This document shows, in pieces, positions 9,908 through 17,556 of a stretch of DNA of 25,851 nt. The stretch is from positions 1 to 25,851 of the forward strand of contig NZ_CBFIIK010000027.1 of the NCBI RefSeq assembly GCF_965662675.1. The letters run 5' to 3'. The position numbers were made by a program, and so were the translations under genes. Source of the stretch: Roseicyclus sp965662675 (GTDB lineage: Bacteria > Pseudomonadota > Alphaproteobacteria > Rhodobacterales > Rhodobacteraceae). Every line of letters begins with the position of its first letter. Within the stretch, counting starts at the first letter, position 1. The notes under the pieces are model-generated. The model was not told the DNA's origin, made no database searches, and saw nothing but the letters and a program-made list of their open reading frames with translations.

Positions 9908-10822
9908 TCACGCCACTCTTGCAGCAGCAAGCCGTGCGCGAAGTGCGGCTGGCACCATCCGCGCGGAGCTGATCCGCCCAAGGGTCATCTCGGTGATGGC
10001 ACGCTCTTGCCCGTAGATCCCAACATACTCGGCGTAGTTGTCGAAGACCTTTCGTCCCACATAATCGACGAAGGTCTCAGCCGGAACGCCATTGGCGAGG
10101 ATGATGTCGTGTTCTTCGGTTTCGACATGGTAATACGTCGCGCGGTCCGGCGCGGGGTCAAGCGCGATCGTGGTGCCGTTCACCAGCGCACCGGCGTTGA
10201 TGGCCAGCCCGTCGAGGATCAGCGCGTGATCGGCGGTGAGCACAAGATCGGTATGCGGCAGGCCATCGCCCAAAGCGCCCGCGGCGACGCGGACGGGCCG
10301 CGCACGGTCGCCCGCGAAAAGCGATACGATGGTCTGGCGGCCGATCCATTTGACGGGAACGGCGCGGCCATCGGCGGTCAGGATCAGGTCGCCGATCCGC
10401 AACGCCTCTACGCTCGTCTCTCCCTCGGGCGTGGCGATCAATGTGCCGGCACCAAAGCAGACAGGCGTGGGTGAGGTCGTGTCGATATTTTCCATCGCGG
10501 TCGCGTAGAGAGTACGGTCTGCATCCAGCGCCGTCTTAAAGTCACCGGGGTCGGCAACTACGCCGAACAGGACACGCGCGGCGCCATTCTGGAACACGAA
10601 AAAGGTTTCTCCGTTCACGACAACACTGCCCTGATAGGACCCAGCTAATCCGCCCATTTCCCCGGACACAATCCAAGTTTCGCCTAGGTTGAAATTGCCA
10701 TCTGCGGGGTTGTTATCCGACATCGTGGCCGAGAAAGGGGCAGAACTCGCAAGCTCAAAGTCCGAGAGGACGCCGTTGCCGTTGAAATCCTGGATCCGAA
10801 AATTGAAGGTAAAGCTCGCCAT
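9908..10822 (-). CDS. Hint-domain protein
   Basis: A 304-residue protein with a variable acidic N-terminal part (1-110) and a Hint (hedgehog/intein) domain from about 118 to 255. The domain has its key positions: the nucleophile region PVCFGAGTLIATPEG with Cys122, GDLILTADG, the TADH motif with His199, and the closing EEHDIILANGV block with His238. Such proteins are common and often multi-copy in Rhodobacteraceae, where the Hint part is thought to self-process; their role is not established. The ATG at 10822 follows GGAG by six bases. No signal peptide is visible, so export, if any, would need a non-Sec route. It is monocistronic, 350 bp from gatB. Confidence 0.88.
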   Translation of the reverse strand: MASFTFNFRIQDFNGNGVLSDFELASSAPFSATMSDNNPADGNFNLGETWIVSGEMGGLAGSYQGSVVVNGETFFVFQNGAARVLFGVVADPGDFKTALDADRTLYATAMENIDTTSPTPVCFGAGTLIATPEGETSVEALRIGDLILTADGRAVPVKWIGRQTIVSLFAGDRARPVRVAAGALGDGLPHTDLVLTADHALILDGLAINAGALVNGTTIALDPAPDRATYYHVETEEHDIILANGVPAETFVDYVGRKVFDNYAEYVGIYGQERAITEMTLGRISSARMVPAALRARLAAARVA

Positions 10823-11172
10823 CGGGTACTCCCCCATTCTACTGGCACAAAACACAGATGCGCGCCTGCCTGCCCTTCACAAACCGACAGGACCACCCGA
10901 CACCGCACTCGGCCAAAGCTTACGCCCAAGCATATCTCTCAACAAAGCGCGGGCAGACATTGGCGCTAAACTCGAAACAAACTGTCGTTATTTTGCCGCA
11001 TGGCGACCGCCCGAACACGCCCGGCACGCGTCACGCCCGCCTTCGCGCGGCACCACGGCATGCGCAAACGCGGGTTGCCGCATCCGGTCAAATTCCAAAG
11101 GGATCGCGCGGCTAGGCCACCACGCGCAAAAAGCAGGCCGTCACCAACACCGCATGCGCGCTCAGGGCCGGA
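10823..11172. other. 350-bp intergenic region between gatB and Hint gene
   Basis: No gene that I can support. It is less GC-rich than its surroundings around 10900-11000 (several A/T runs), consistent with a promoter for the minus-strand Hint gene, but I cannot pick convincing -35/-10 boxes. Short ORFs on the plus strand here lack ribosome binding sites and look like noise. No terminator hairpin with a T tract follows gatB. Confidence 0.4.
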
Positions 11173-12687
11173 TCATAGCCCCAGCTTGGCGCTGACCATC
11201 TCGTTGACCGCCGCCGGGTTCGCCTTGCCGCCCGTGGCCTTCATCACCTGACCCACGAACCAACCCGCCAGCTTGGGGTTCTGCTTGGCCTTTTCGACCT
11301 GATCGGGGTTCTCGGCGATGATCGCATCCACGGCCGCCTCGATCGCGCCCGTATCGGTCACCTGCTTCATCCCGCGGGCCGCGACGATCTGGGCCGGGTC
11401 GCCGCCTTCGGTAAAGACGATCTCGAACAGATCCTTGGCGATCTTGCCCGAGATATCGCCCGATTTGATCAACCGGATGATACCGCCCAGTTGCGCGGGG
11501 CTGACCGGGCTTTGGGTGATGTCTTGTTCTTCTTTCTTCAACCGCCCGAACAGCTCGTTGATCACCCAGTTGGCCGCCAGCTTGCCATCACCCGCATCGG
11601 CCACCACCGCCTCGAAGTAATGCGCTGCATCCAGATCGGCGGTCAAAACGCTCGCATCATATTCCGAAAGGCCATACGCGCCGATGAAGCGCGCTTTCTT
11701 GGCATCGGGCAATTCCGGCAACGCGGCGGCGATGTCATCGACCCAAGCCTGCTCGATCTCGAGCGGCAATAGGTCGGGATCGGGGAAATAGCGGTAATCA
11801 TGCGCCTCTTCCTTGGAGCGCATGGACCGCGTCTCACCCTTGTCGGGATCGTAAAGCCGGGTCTCTTGATCGATCTTGCCACCCGCCTCCAGGATGGCGA
11901 TCTGGCGGCGCGCCTCGTATTCGATGGCCTGCTGGATGAACCGCATGGAGTTCATGTTCTTGATCTCGCAGCGCGTACCAAGATGGCCGAAATCCTGTGT
12001 CGCCTGATAGCGCTCATAGGCACCGGGCAAACACACCGACACATTCACATCGGCGCGCAGATTGCCGTTTTGCATGTTGCCGTCGCAGGTGCCGAGATAA
12101 AGCATGATCTGGCGGAGTTTCGCGACATAGGCCGCTGCCTCCTCGGGGCCGCGAATATCGGGGCGGCTGACGATCTCCATCAACGCCACGCCCGTGCGGT
12201 TGAGATCGACGAAAGAAAGCGCCGGGTCCATGTCATGGATCGACTTGCCCGCGTCTTGTTCCAGATGGATGCGTTCGATGCGCACCATGCGCGCGGTGCC
12301 GTCGCCCAGTTCCACCAGCACTTCGCCCTCGCCCACGATCGGGTGGTAGAGCTGGGAAATCTGGTAGCCCTGCGGCAGATCGGGGTAGAAATAGTTCTTG
12401 CGGTCAAAGGCCGAGGTGAGATGGATCTCGGCCTTCAGCCCCAGCCCGGTGCGCACCGCTTGGGCCACGCAATAATCATTGATCACCGGCAACATGCCCG
12501 GCATGCCCGCATCGACAAAGGCCACGTTGGAATTGGGCTCGGCGCCGAAGCGCGTCGAGGCACCCGAGAACAGCTTGGCGTTCGAGGCGACCTGCGCATG
12601 GACCTCCATGCCGATCACCAACTCCCAATCATGCTTGGCGCCCGCGATCACCTTGGGCTTGGGGGTCTCGTAGGTCAGGTCGAGCAT
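11173..12687 (-). CDS. gatB: Asp-tRNA(Asn)/Glu-tRNA(Gln) amidotransferase subunit B
   Basis: GatB binds the mischarged tRNA and activates the glutamate or aspartate side chain within the GatCAB amidotransferase, needed where GlnRS or AsnRS is missing. The 504-residue protein has the signature VIGMEVHAQ near the N-terminus, FDRKNYFYPDLPQGYQISQ, and LMEIVSRPD, followed by the helical and YqeY-type C-terminal domains ending AAVNEMVSAKLGL. The ATG at 12687 is preceded by GGAGG at five bases. gatA and gatC are not adjacent, as in many alphaproteobacteria. Confidence 0.97.
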   Translation of the reverse strand: MLDLTYETPKPKVIAGAKHDWELVIGMEVHAQVASNAKLFSGASTRFGAEPNSNVAFVDAGMPGMLPVINDYCVAQAVRTGLGLKAEIHLTSAFDRKNYFYPDLPQGYQISQLYHPIVGEGEVLVELGDGTARMVRIERIHLEQDAGKSIHDMDPALSFVDLNRTGVALMEIVSRPDIRGPEEAAAYVAKLRQIMLYLGTCDGNMQNGNLRADVNVSVCLPGAYERYQATQDFGHLGTRCEIKNMNSMRFIQQAIEYEARRQIAILEAGGKIDQETRLYDPDKGETRSMRSKEEAHDYRYFPDPDLLPLEIEQAWVDDIAAALPELPDAKKARFIGAYGLSEYDASVLTADLDAAHYFEAVVADAGDGKLAANWVINELFGRLKKEEQDITQSPVSPAQLGGIIRLIKSGDISGKIAKDLFEIVFTEGGDPAQIVAARGMKQVTDTGAIEAAVDAIIAENPDQVEKAKQNPKLAGWFVGQVMKATGGKANPAAVNEMVSAKLGL

Positions 12688-12714
12688 GGCTAGCCTCCGT
12701 CCGGTAACCTCTAG

Positions 12715-12743
12715 CGTTTAGGTCAGCGGCGCGTGCGGGGCAA
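12715..12743 (-). promoter_or_regulatory. Candidate gatB promoter
   Basis: On the minus strand TTGCCC (12738-12743), a 17-nt spacer and TAAACG (12715-12720) lie about 28 bases before the gatB start. A 6-bp inverted repeat, ATCGCC-4 nt-GGCGAT (12768-12783), lies just upstream between gatB and the divergent lipoprotein gene. Pattern matching only. Confidence 0.35.
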
Positions 12744-12819
12744 GGGGGCGACGGGTGCGCCGCTTAGATCGCCCATCGGCGATTTCTCGCTCAAATGGCC
12801 CGAAACCGGACACCGCTGT

Positions 12820-12844
12820 TGCCTGCATGCTGCCCACGCAGGCA
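12820..12844. promoter_or_regulatory. Inverted repeat before lipoprotein gene
   Basis: Perfect 7-bp arms TGCCTGC (12820-12826) and GCAGGCA (12838-12844) with an 11-nt loop, about 38 bases upstream of the GTG start of the transglycosylase-like gene. It could be an operator or a leader hairpin; nothing else supports either. Confidence 0.25.
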
Positions 12845-12881
12845 CCAACACGCGTCGGCAACGAGACAAGAGGCACCCCGC

Positions 12882-13490
12882 GTGTGGATTTCGGTAAAGG
12901 TCGCTGGTGCGGCCACACTGGCAATCGCTTTGCTCTCAGGTTGCGTAGAAGGTCAGAATTACTCGACCCGCGGCCTGAACGAGGGCAGCTTTCCGATGCG
13001 TTGGGATCATGTGCCGCAAGCCGATGCTTGGGAAGTCGCGGGCCTTGCCGCACTCGACAGCCACGCCGCGATCCTGCCCGAGATTGTGCCGGCCGATATC
13101 GACCGCTGGTGTCCCGCCTATCCCGACGCGGACACGACGCAGCGATCGGCCTTCTGGCTTGGGCTGATGTCGTCGCTGGCCCGCCACGAAAGCACATGGA
13201 ACGAGGCCGCGATCGGCGGCGGTGGGCGTTGGTTCGGCCTTGTGCAGATCAGCCCGGCCACGGCGCGCGGCTATGGCTGTCAGGCGACCAGCGGTCAGGC
13301 GCTTCTCGATGGGGCGGCGAATGTCAGCTGCGCCTTGCGCATCTGGGCCCACACCGTGCCGCGTGACGGGGTGGTCGCTGATGGACGCCAAGGGATCGCG
13401 GCCGATTGGGGGCCGATGCATCCAAGCCAAGCCCGCAAGCGTGAAGATATCCGTGCTTGGGTCCGCGAACAGCCCTATTGCCAAGGCTGA
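12882..13490 (+). CDS. Lytic-transglycosylase-like lipoprotein
   Basis: A 202-residue predicted lipoprotein with an SLT-type fold that would cut peptidoglycan glycan strands. Starting at the GTG at 12882, residues 1-20 form a lipoprotein signal ending in the lipobox LLSGC (Cys21). The SLT domain is marked by the catalytic glutamate Glu103 in ARHESTWNEAA and by FGLVQISPATARGYGC (118-133). Later cysteines (76, 133, 150, 200) may form disulfides. An ATG 29 codons upstream would put an implausible charged stretch before the signal, so I prefer GTG; AAGAGG lies about nine bases upstream. Resembles small SLT proteins such as EmtA/MltE only in the domain. Confidence 0.85.
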   Translation: MWISVKVAGAATLAIALLSGCVEGQNYSTRGLNEGSFPMRWDHVPQADAWEVAGLAALDSHAAILPEIVPADIDRWCPAYPDADTTQRSAFWLGLMSSLARHESTWNEAAIGGGGRWFGLVQISPATARGYGCQATSGQALLDGAANVSCALRIWAHTVPRDGVVADGRQGIAADWGPMHPSQARKREDIRAWVREQPYCQG

Positions 13491-13494
13491 CCGT

Positions 13495-13905
13495 TCAACG
13501 GGTGCGCACAGGCACGCCACATTCGGTGGAAATCTGGATCAACTCCAGCGGATCGGGCGACAGATCGAAGGGAATAGCGACCTCTTTGCCATCGCGCAGC
13601 ACCAATGTCGCATGCGCAGCCCGCCCTGCTTGCGTGATCCGCAGATAGGCGATCTCTTCGGAGGCGACGATCCGGTCACCTTGTTCGGTCATCACCGTCC
13701 AGCGGCCCAGCGCGATCTTGAGCCCGTAAACCGGCGTCAGGGTCATCTGGTAAAAGCACAAGGCCAGCGCCGGGATGAACAGCAAGATCACATAGCCCGA
13801 GGCCGCCTCCCACAAGAAGGCCGCAAGCAAGCTGATGCCACAAAAAGCCATCATGCTTAACGCAAGGCTTCCAGGACGAACGGTATATGAGAGTGTCTTA
13901 TCCAT
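13495..13905 (-). CDS. Small membrane protein of unknown function
   Basis: A 136-residue protein with two closely spaced hydrophobic segments (about 13-34 and 37-53) followed by a soluble C-terminal part of beta character (GLKIALGRWTVMTEQGDRIVASEEIAYLRI). This resembles PH-like/DUF2244-type small membrane proteins in layout, but I do not recognise a family. The ATG at 13905 puts the first segment near the N-terminus; the ribosome binding site is weak. It converges on the lipoprotein gene with only four bases between stops and diverges from the DUF1624-type gene. Confidence 0.75.
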   Translation of the reverse strand: MDKTLSYTVRPGSLALSMMAFCGISLLAAFLWEAASGYVILLFIPALALCFYQMTLTPVYGLKIALGRWTVMTEQGDRIVASEEIAYLRITQAGRAAHATLVLRDGKEVAIPFDLSPDPLELIQISTECGVPVRTR

Positions 13906-14036
13906 GGGCGCATCTAGGCCCCGGAATATGCCGAAATTCGGGCAGGTCCGCGGCGACAGCGCGAAATCGCAACGATAGAAACGCACAGCACGCATGCGTG
14001 ATAGGCAGCGGCCCGCGCGGTTGCTAATCTCACCCC

Positions 14037-14801
14037 ATGCAGACCATGACACCGCGTACCAGTGACCTTGCGCCGACCGAGCAGACCGCCGGGCGGATCG
14101 CTGCGCTCGATCTGGCGCGCGCGGGCGCCTTGGTCGCTATGGCGGTGTTTCACTTCGTTTTCGACCTGGCGCTGTTTGGCTTCGTCCCAGCGGACACCGC
14201 CATGCAACCGGGCTGGCGCTGGCTGGCCTATCTGACCGCCAGCAGCTTCTTGTTTCTGGCAGGCGTCAGCCTTTGGCTCGCGCATGGCGCGGTGATCCGA
14301 TGGTCGGGATTTTGGCGCCGATTTGCGATGCTTGTGGCCGCCGCCTGTGCGATCAGCCTCGCCACAATCATCGCGATGCCTGATGCTTTCATCTTTTTCG
14401 GCATCTTACATGCTATCGCNNNNNNNNNNTTGGGGGGGGCGGCGCGCCGCCTGCCTGCGCTGGCACTGATTGCGCTGGCCATCATGGTGTTGGTGCTGCC
14501 GCAATTGATGCGTTTTGCGTTTTTCGACCCACCTTGGCTATGGTGGACGGGGCTTCAAGCGACGGGAATCCGCTCGGTCGATTATGTGCCGCTGTTTCCG
14601 TGGTTCGCACCCTTCTTGCTTGGTCTTGCCTGCGCGAAGCTGACGACCCGCGCGGGGCGATGGGACAGGCTTGCGCGCTGGCCCGCCCCAAAGGCCGCGC
14701 GGCCCCTGCTTTGGGCGGGGCGCAACAGCTTGCTCGTCTACCTGATCCACCAGCCCATCTTGATCGCGCTGGTCTGGGGGGCGGCGCAATTGCGCGGCTG
14801 A
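14037..14801 (+). CDS. DUF1624-type (HGSNAT-like) membrane protein, sequence gap inside
   Basis: A polytopic inner-membrane protein related to the heparan-alpha-glucosaminide N-acetyltransferase/DUF1624 group. It begins with the usual RIAALDLARAGALVAMAVFHFVFDL helix (conserved D and H), has about seven membrane segments, FIFFGILHAI and PWFAPFLLGL blocks, and ends NSLLVYLIHQPILIALVW. Such proteins may transfer acyl groups across the membrane; the substrate is unknown. The assembly gap at 14420-14429 falls right after FGILHAI, so four residues are undefined and the true length may differ. If exactly ten bases are missing the frame is kept, giving 254 residues. Confidence 0.85.
   Translation: MQTMTPRTSDLAPTEQTAGRIAALDLARAGALVAMAVFHFVFDLALFGFVPADTAMQPGWRWLAYLTASSFLFLAGVSLWLAHGAVIRWSGFWRRFAMLVAAACAISLATIIAMPDAFIFFGILHAIXXXXLGGAARRLPALALIALAIMVLVLPQLMRFAFFDPPWLWWTGLQATGIRSVDYVPLFPWFAPFLLGLACAKLTTRAGRWDRLARWPAPKAARPLLWAGRNSLLVYLIHQPILIALVWGAAQLRG
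14420..14429. other. Assembly gap of ten N
   Basis: Ten undetermined bases inside the DUF1624-type gene, followed by TT and a run of eight G. The round number suggests a placeholder rather than a measured length. Homopolymer trouble at this site is likely, so the flanking base count should not be trusted. Confidence 0.98.
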
Positions 14802-14855
14802 GTCCTTCATCTTTCCGAAAATACGCATGATCGACGCGGCCCCGCGCCGGCCATC

Positions 14856-17453
14856 TCAGGCCGCGCGCATCCGTCCGACCATCTCGGCCAGATCGCGGCT
14901 CAACCCCGGCTGGGCCGCCATCCGGTCGAGCGCGGCAAGGATCATCGCCTGTCGATCCGCATCGTAACGCCGCCATGTCTCGAAGGCCGTCGACATCCGC
15001 GCCGCCGTCTGCGGGTTGCGCGCATCGATCCGGATCAACCAATCCGCGACAAAACCATAGCCCGCCCCCGATGGGTCGTGAAAGCCCGCCGGATTGCCCG
15101 CACTCAACCCGCCGATGACGGCGCGGAAACGGTTGGGATTGTTCCAGTCGAACAGCGGATGTTCCGTCAAACGCCGGGCCAGCGCCACCGCATCGCCGGG
15201 GGCGGCATGGCTGATCTGCGCCATGAACCATTTATCCATCACCAGCCGGTCGTCTTTCCAGCGATCATGAAAGCGGTTGGCGATATCCGTGTGACCGATA
15301 TCGAGCAGCGCGGTAAAGCCTGCGATTTCATCGGTCATGTTATTAGCCGCATCATAATGGGCCTGCGCGCGGGCCGGCCCCTCGGATAGCGTCAACAAAT
15401 GCAGCGCCGCGTTGCGCAGCGCGCGCTTTGCGGCCTGGGCGGCATCGGGGGAATAGCTTGGGCCGGGGTCCATCGCGCCATACAGACGCGCCAGCACAGG
15501 GCCCAGCGCCACAGCCATCGCGGTTTGCAGATCGCGGCGCATGGCATGGATCATCACCGGATCGGGCACGATCCCCGCATCTTGGGCGGCCTGCGCGATG
15601 TCATCCTCCGATGGAAGGGCAAGGGCCAAAGCGCGAAAGGCGGGATCGAGGGTTTCATCCTCCAAAAGCCGCCCGATGGCCGCGAAGAGCCCTTGATCGG
15701 CTGCGCCGCCCAAAAGCATGCCCAGCAAGGTCTCGCGCACAAGGCTGCGGCCCGCCTCCCAGCGGTTGAAAGGGTCGGTGTCATGGGCCAACAGCACCAG
15801 CCGGTCGTCGCGCGACAAGGGTGCCTCCAAGATCACCGGGGCGGAAAACCCGCGCAAAAGCGAAGGGATCACCCGCTCCGGCAGCGCGCGGCCCGCCCCT
15901 GCGGTCAACGCCGCCAGATCGAAGGAGATCACCACCTCGGCCTGATCCAAGACCACGAGCGTCTCGGGCAAGATCTCGGCCCCGTCCTGATCCAAAAGGC
16001 CAAGCGCGACGGGGATCACCATGGGCGATTTATGCGGCTGGCCGGGCGTGGCCGGCACCTCTTGGCGCAGCGTCAGATGCATTTGCCCAGCCGCCACCAC
16101 CCATGTCGCAAAAAGGCGCGGCGTGCCGGCCTGCCCATACCACAGCTTGAATTGCGACAGATCGCGGCCCGTCACTTCTGAAAATACCGCCAGCCAATCC
16201 TCGATCGTGCAGGCCTGCCCGTCATGCCGGGCGAAATAAAGATCCAACGCCGCGCGATAGGCCGCGGGACCGACAATCCGGCGCAACATGCCGATCACCT
16301 CGGCCCCTTTTTCATAGACAGTCGCGGTGTAGAAATTATTGATCTCGGCATAGGCCTCGGGGCGGACATTATGTGCCAAGGGCCCGGCATCCTCGCGAAA
16401 CTGCCGCGCACGCAGTTGCAGCACATCCGAAATACGCTGCACCGGGGCTGAGCGTTCATCGGCGCTGAATTGCTGATCGCGAAACACGGTCAGCCCCTCC
16501 TTCAGGCAAAGCTGGAACCAGTCGCGGCAGGTGATGCGGTTGCCCGTCCAGTTGTGGAAATACTCATGCGCCACGATGCTTTCGATGAATTCATAATCGC
16601 GGTCGGTGGCGGTCTCGGGGCTGGCCAGAACGAATTTCGAGTTGAAAATGTTCAACCCCTTGTTCTCCATCGCGCCCATATTGAAATCATCGACGGCCAC
16701 GATGTTGAAAATATCTAAGTCATAGGCGCGGCCATAGGCCTGCTCATCCCACAGCATGGACCGCTTGAGCGCATCCATCGCATAGGCGCATTTGCCCTCA
16801 TCACCCGGCCGCACCCAGATATTGAGGGCCACATCGCGCCCCTCCATCGTGGTGAAGCGGTCGGCATGGGCGACCAGTTCACCCGCCACCAGCGCGAAAA
16901 GATAGGCGGGCTTGGGCCAGGGATCATGCCACGCGGCCCAGCCTGGCCCTTGGCCCACCGGATTGCCGTTGGACAACAACACCGGCAGATCGCTTTCGAT
17001 GCGCACATCGAAAGGCGCCATCACATCGGGCCTGTCGGGGTAGTAGGTGATCTTGCGAAACCCCTCGGCCTCGCATTGGGTGCAGAACATGCCACGCGAC
17101 AGGTACAACCCCTCCAGCGCGGTATTGCCCTCGGGGTCGATCGCGACCTCCGCCTCCCATGTGAATGCATCACCGGGCAGGCGCGCGGCCGCGACGCGCA
17201 AACCCGCCTCGCCCACCGCATATTCACTCCCGGCCAGTGCTACCCCGTCGATCGTCGCCCCGATCAGGCGCAGCCCTTCACCATCAAGCACCAGATCGCC
17301 GCCGCCACCCGCCGGATTGGCCCGAAACCGTATGCGCGAGACAACCCGCGTGCCCTTGGGCGCCAGCCGAAAAGTCAGATGTACATGGTCGACCAGATAG
17401 GCGGGCGGGCGATAATCGGCCAAATGGATCTGTTGCGGGCTGGTCGGGGACAT
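14856..17453 (-). CDS. pepN: Aminopeptidase N
   Basis: Cytosolic zinc metallopeptidase of the M1 family that removes N-terminal residues from peptides. The 865-residue protein has the exopeptidase motif GAMEN at 260-264 and the zinc site HEYFH at 296-300 with the third ligand Glu319 in CLKEGLT, so it looks active. The N-terminus DYRPPAYLVDHVHL is typical of proteobacterial PepN. Of two adjacent ATGs (17456 and 17453) I prefer 17453, because AAGGAG then lies five bases upstream. A 70-codon extension runs antisense to the photolyase gene and is spurious. It diverges from the photolyase gene with 103 bp between them. Confidence 0.96.
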   Translation of the reverse strand: MSPTSPQQIHLADYRPPAYLVDHVHLTFRLAPKGTRVVSRIRFRANPAGGGGDLVLDGEGLRLIGATIDGVALAGSEYAVGEAGLRVAAARLPGDAFTWEAEVAIDPEGNTALEGLYLSRGMFCTQCEAEGFRKITYYPDRPDVMAPFDVRIESDLPVLLSNGNPVGQGPGWAAWHDPWPKPAYLFALVAGELVAHADRFTTMEGRDVALNIWVRPGDEGKCAYAMDALKRSMLWDEQAYGRAYDLDIFNIVAVDDFNMGAMENKGLNIFNSKFVLASPETATDRDYEFIESIVAHEYFHNWTGNRITCRDWFQLCLKEGLTVFRDQQFSADERSAPVQRISDVLQLRARQFREDAGPLAHNVRPEAYAEINNFYTATVYEKGAEVIGMLRRIVGPAAYRAALDLYFARHDGQACTIEDWLAVFSEVTGRDLSQFKLWYGQAGTPRLFATWVVAAGQMHLTLRQEVPATPGQPHKSPMVIPVALGLLDQDGAEILPETLVVLDQAEVVISFDLAALTAGAGRALPERVIPSLLRGFSAPVILEAPLSRDDRLVLLAHDTDPFNRWEAGRSLVRETLLGMLLGGAADQGLFAAIGRLLEDETLDPAFRALALALPSEDDIAQAAQDAGIVPDPVMIHAMRRDLQTAMAVALGPVLARLYGAMDPGPSYSPDAAQAAKRALRNAALHLLTLSEGPARAQAHYDAANNMTDEIAGFTALLDIGHTDIANRFHDRWKDDRLVMDKWFMAQISHAAPGDAVALARRLTEHPLFDWNNPNRFRAVIGGLSAGNPAGFHDPSGAGYGFVADWLIRIDARNPQTAARMSTAFETWRRYDADRQAMILAALDRMAAQPGLSRDLAEMVGRMRAA

Positions 17454-17556
17454 CATGGCTCCTTGCGGCATGGCACAGCACCACGCTAGGCCCCCGCTCC
17501 AGCGCGCGCAAGCGCCCCCCTTTGACCGCCACGCGATCCCCGCTATCTGACCCGGC

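Noticed and set aside
11000..11251. 83-codon plus-strand ORF in the gatB/Hint spacer
   Set aside because: No ribosome binding site, overlaps the gatB 3' end in antisense, and has an Arg/Pro/Ala-rich composition typical of noise.
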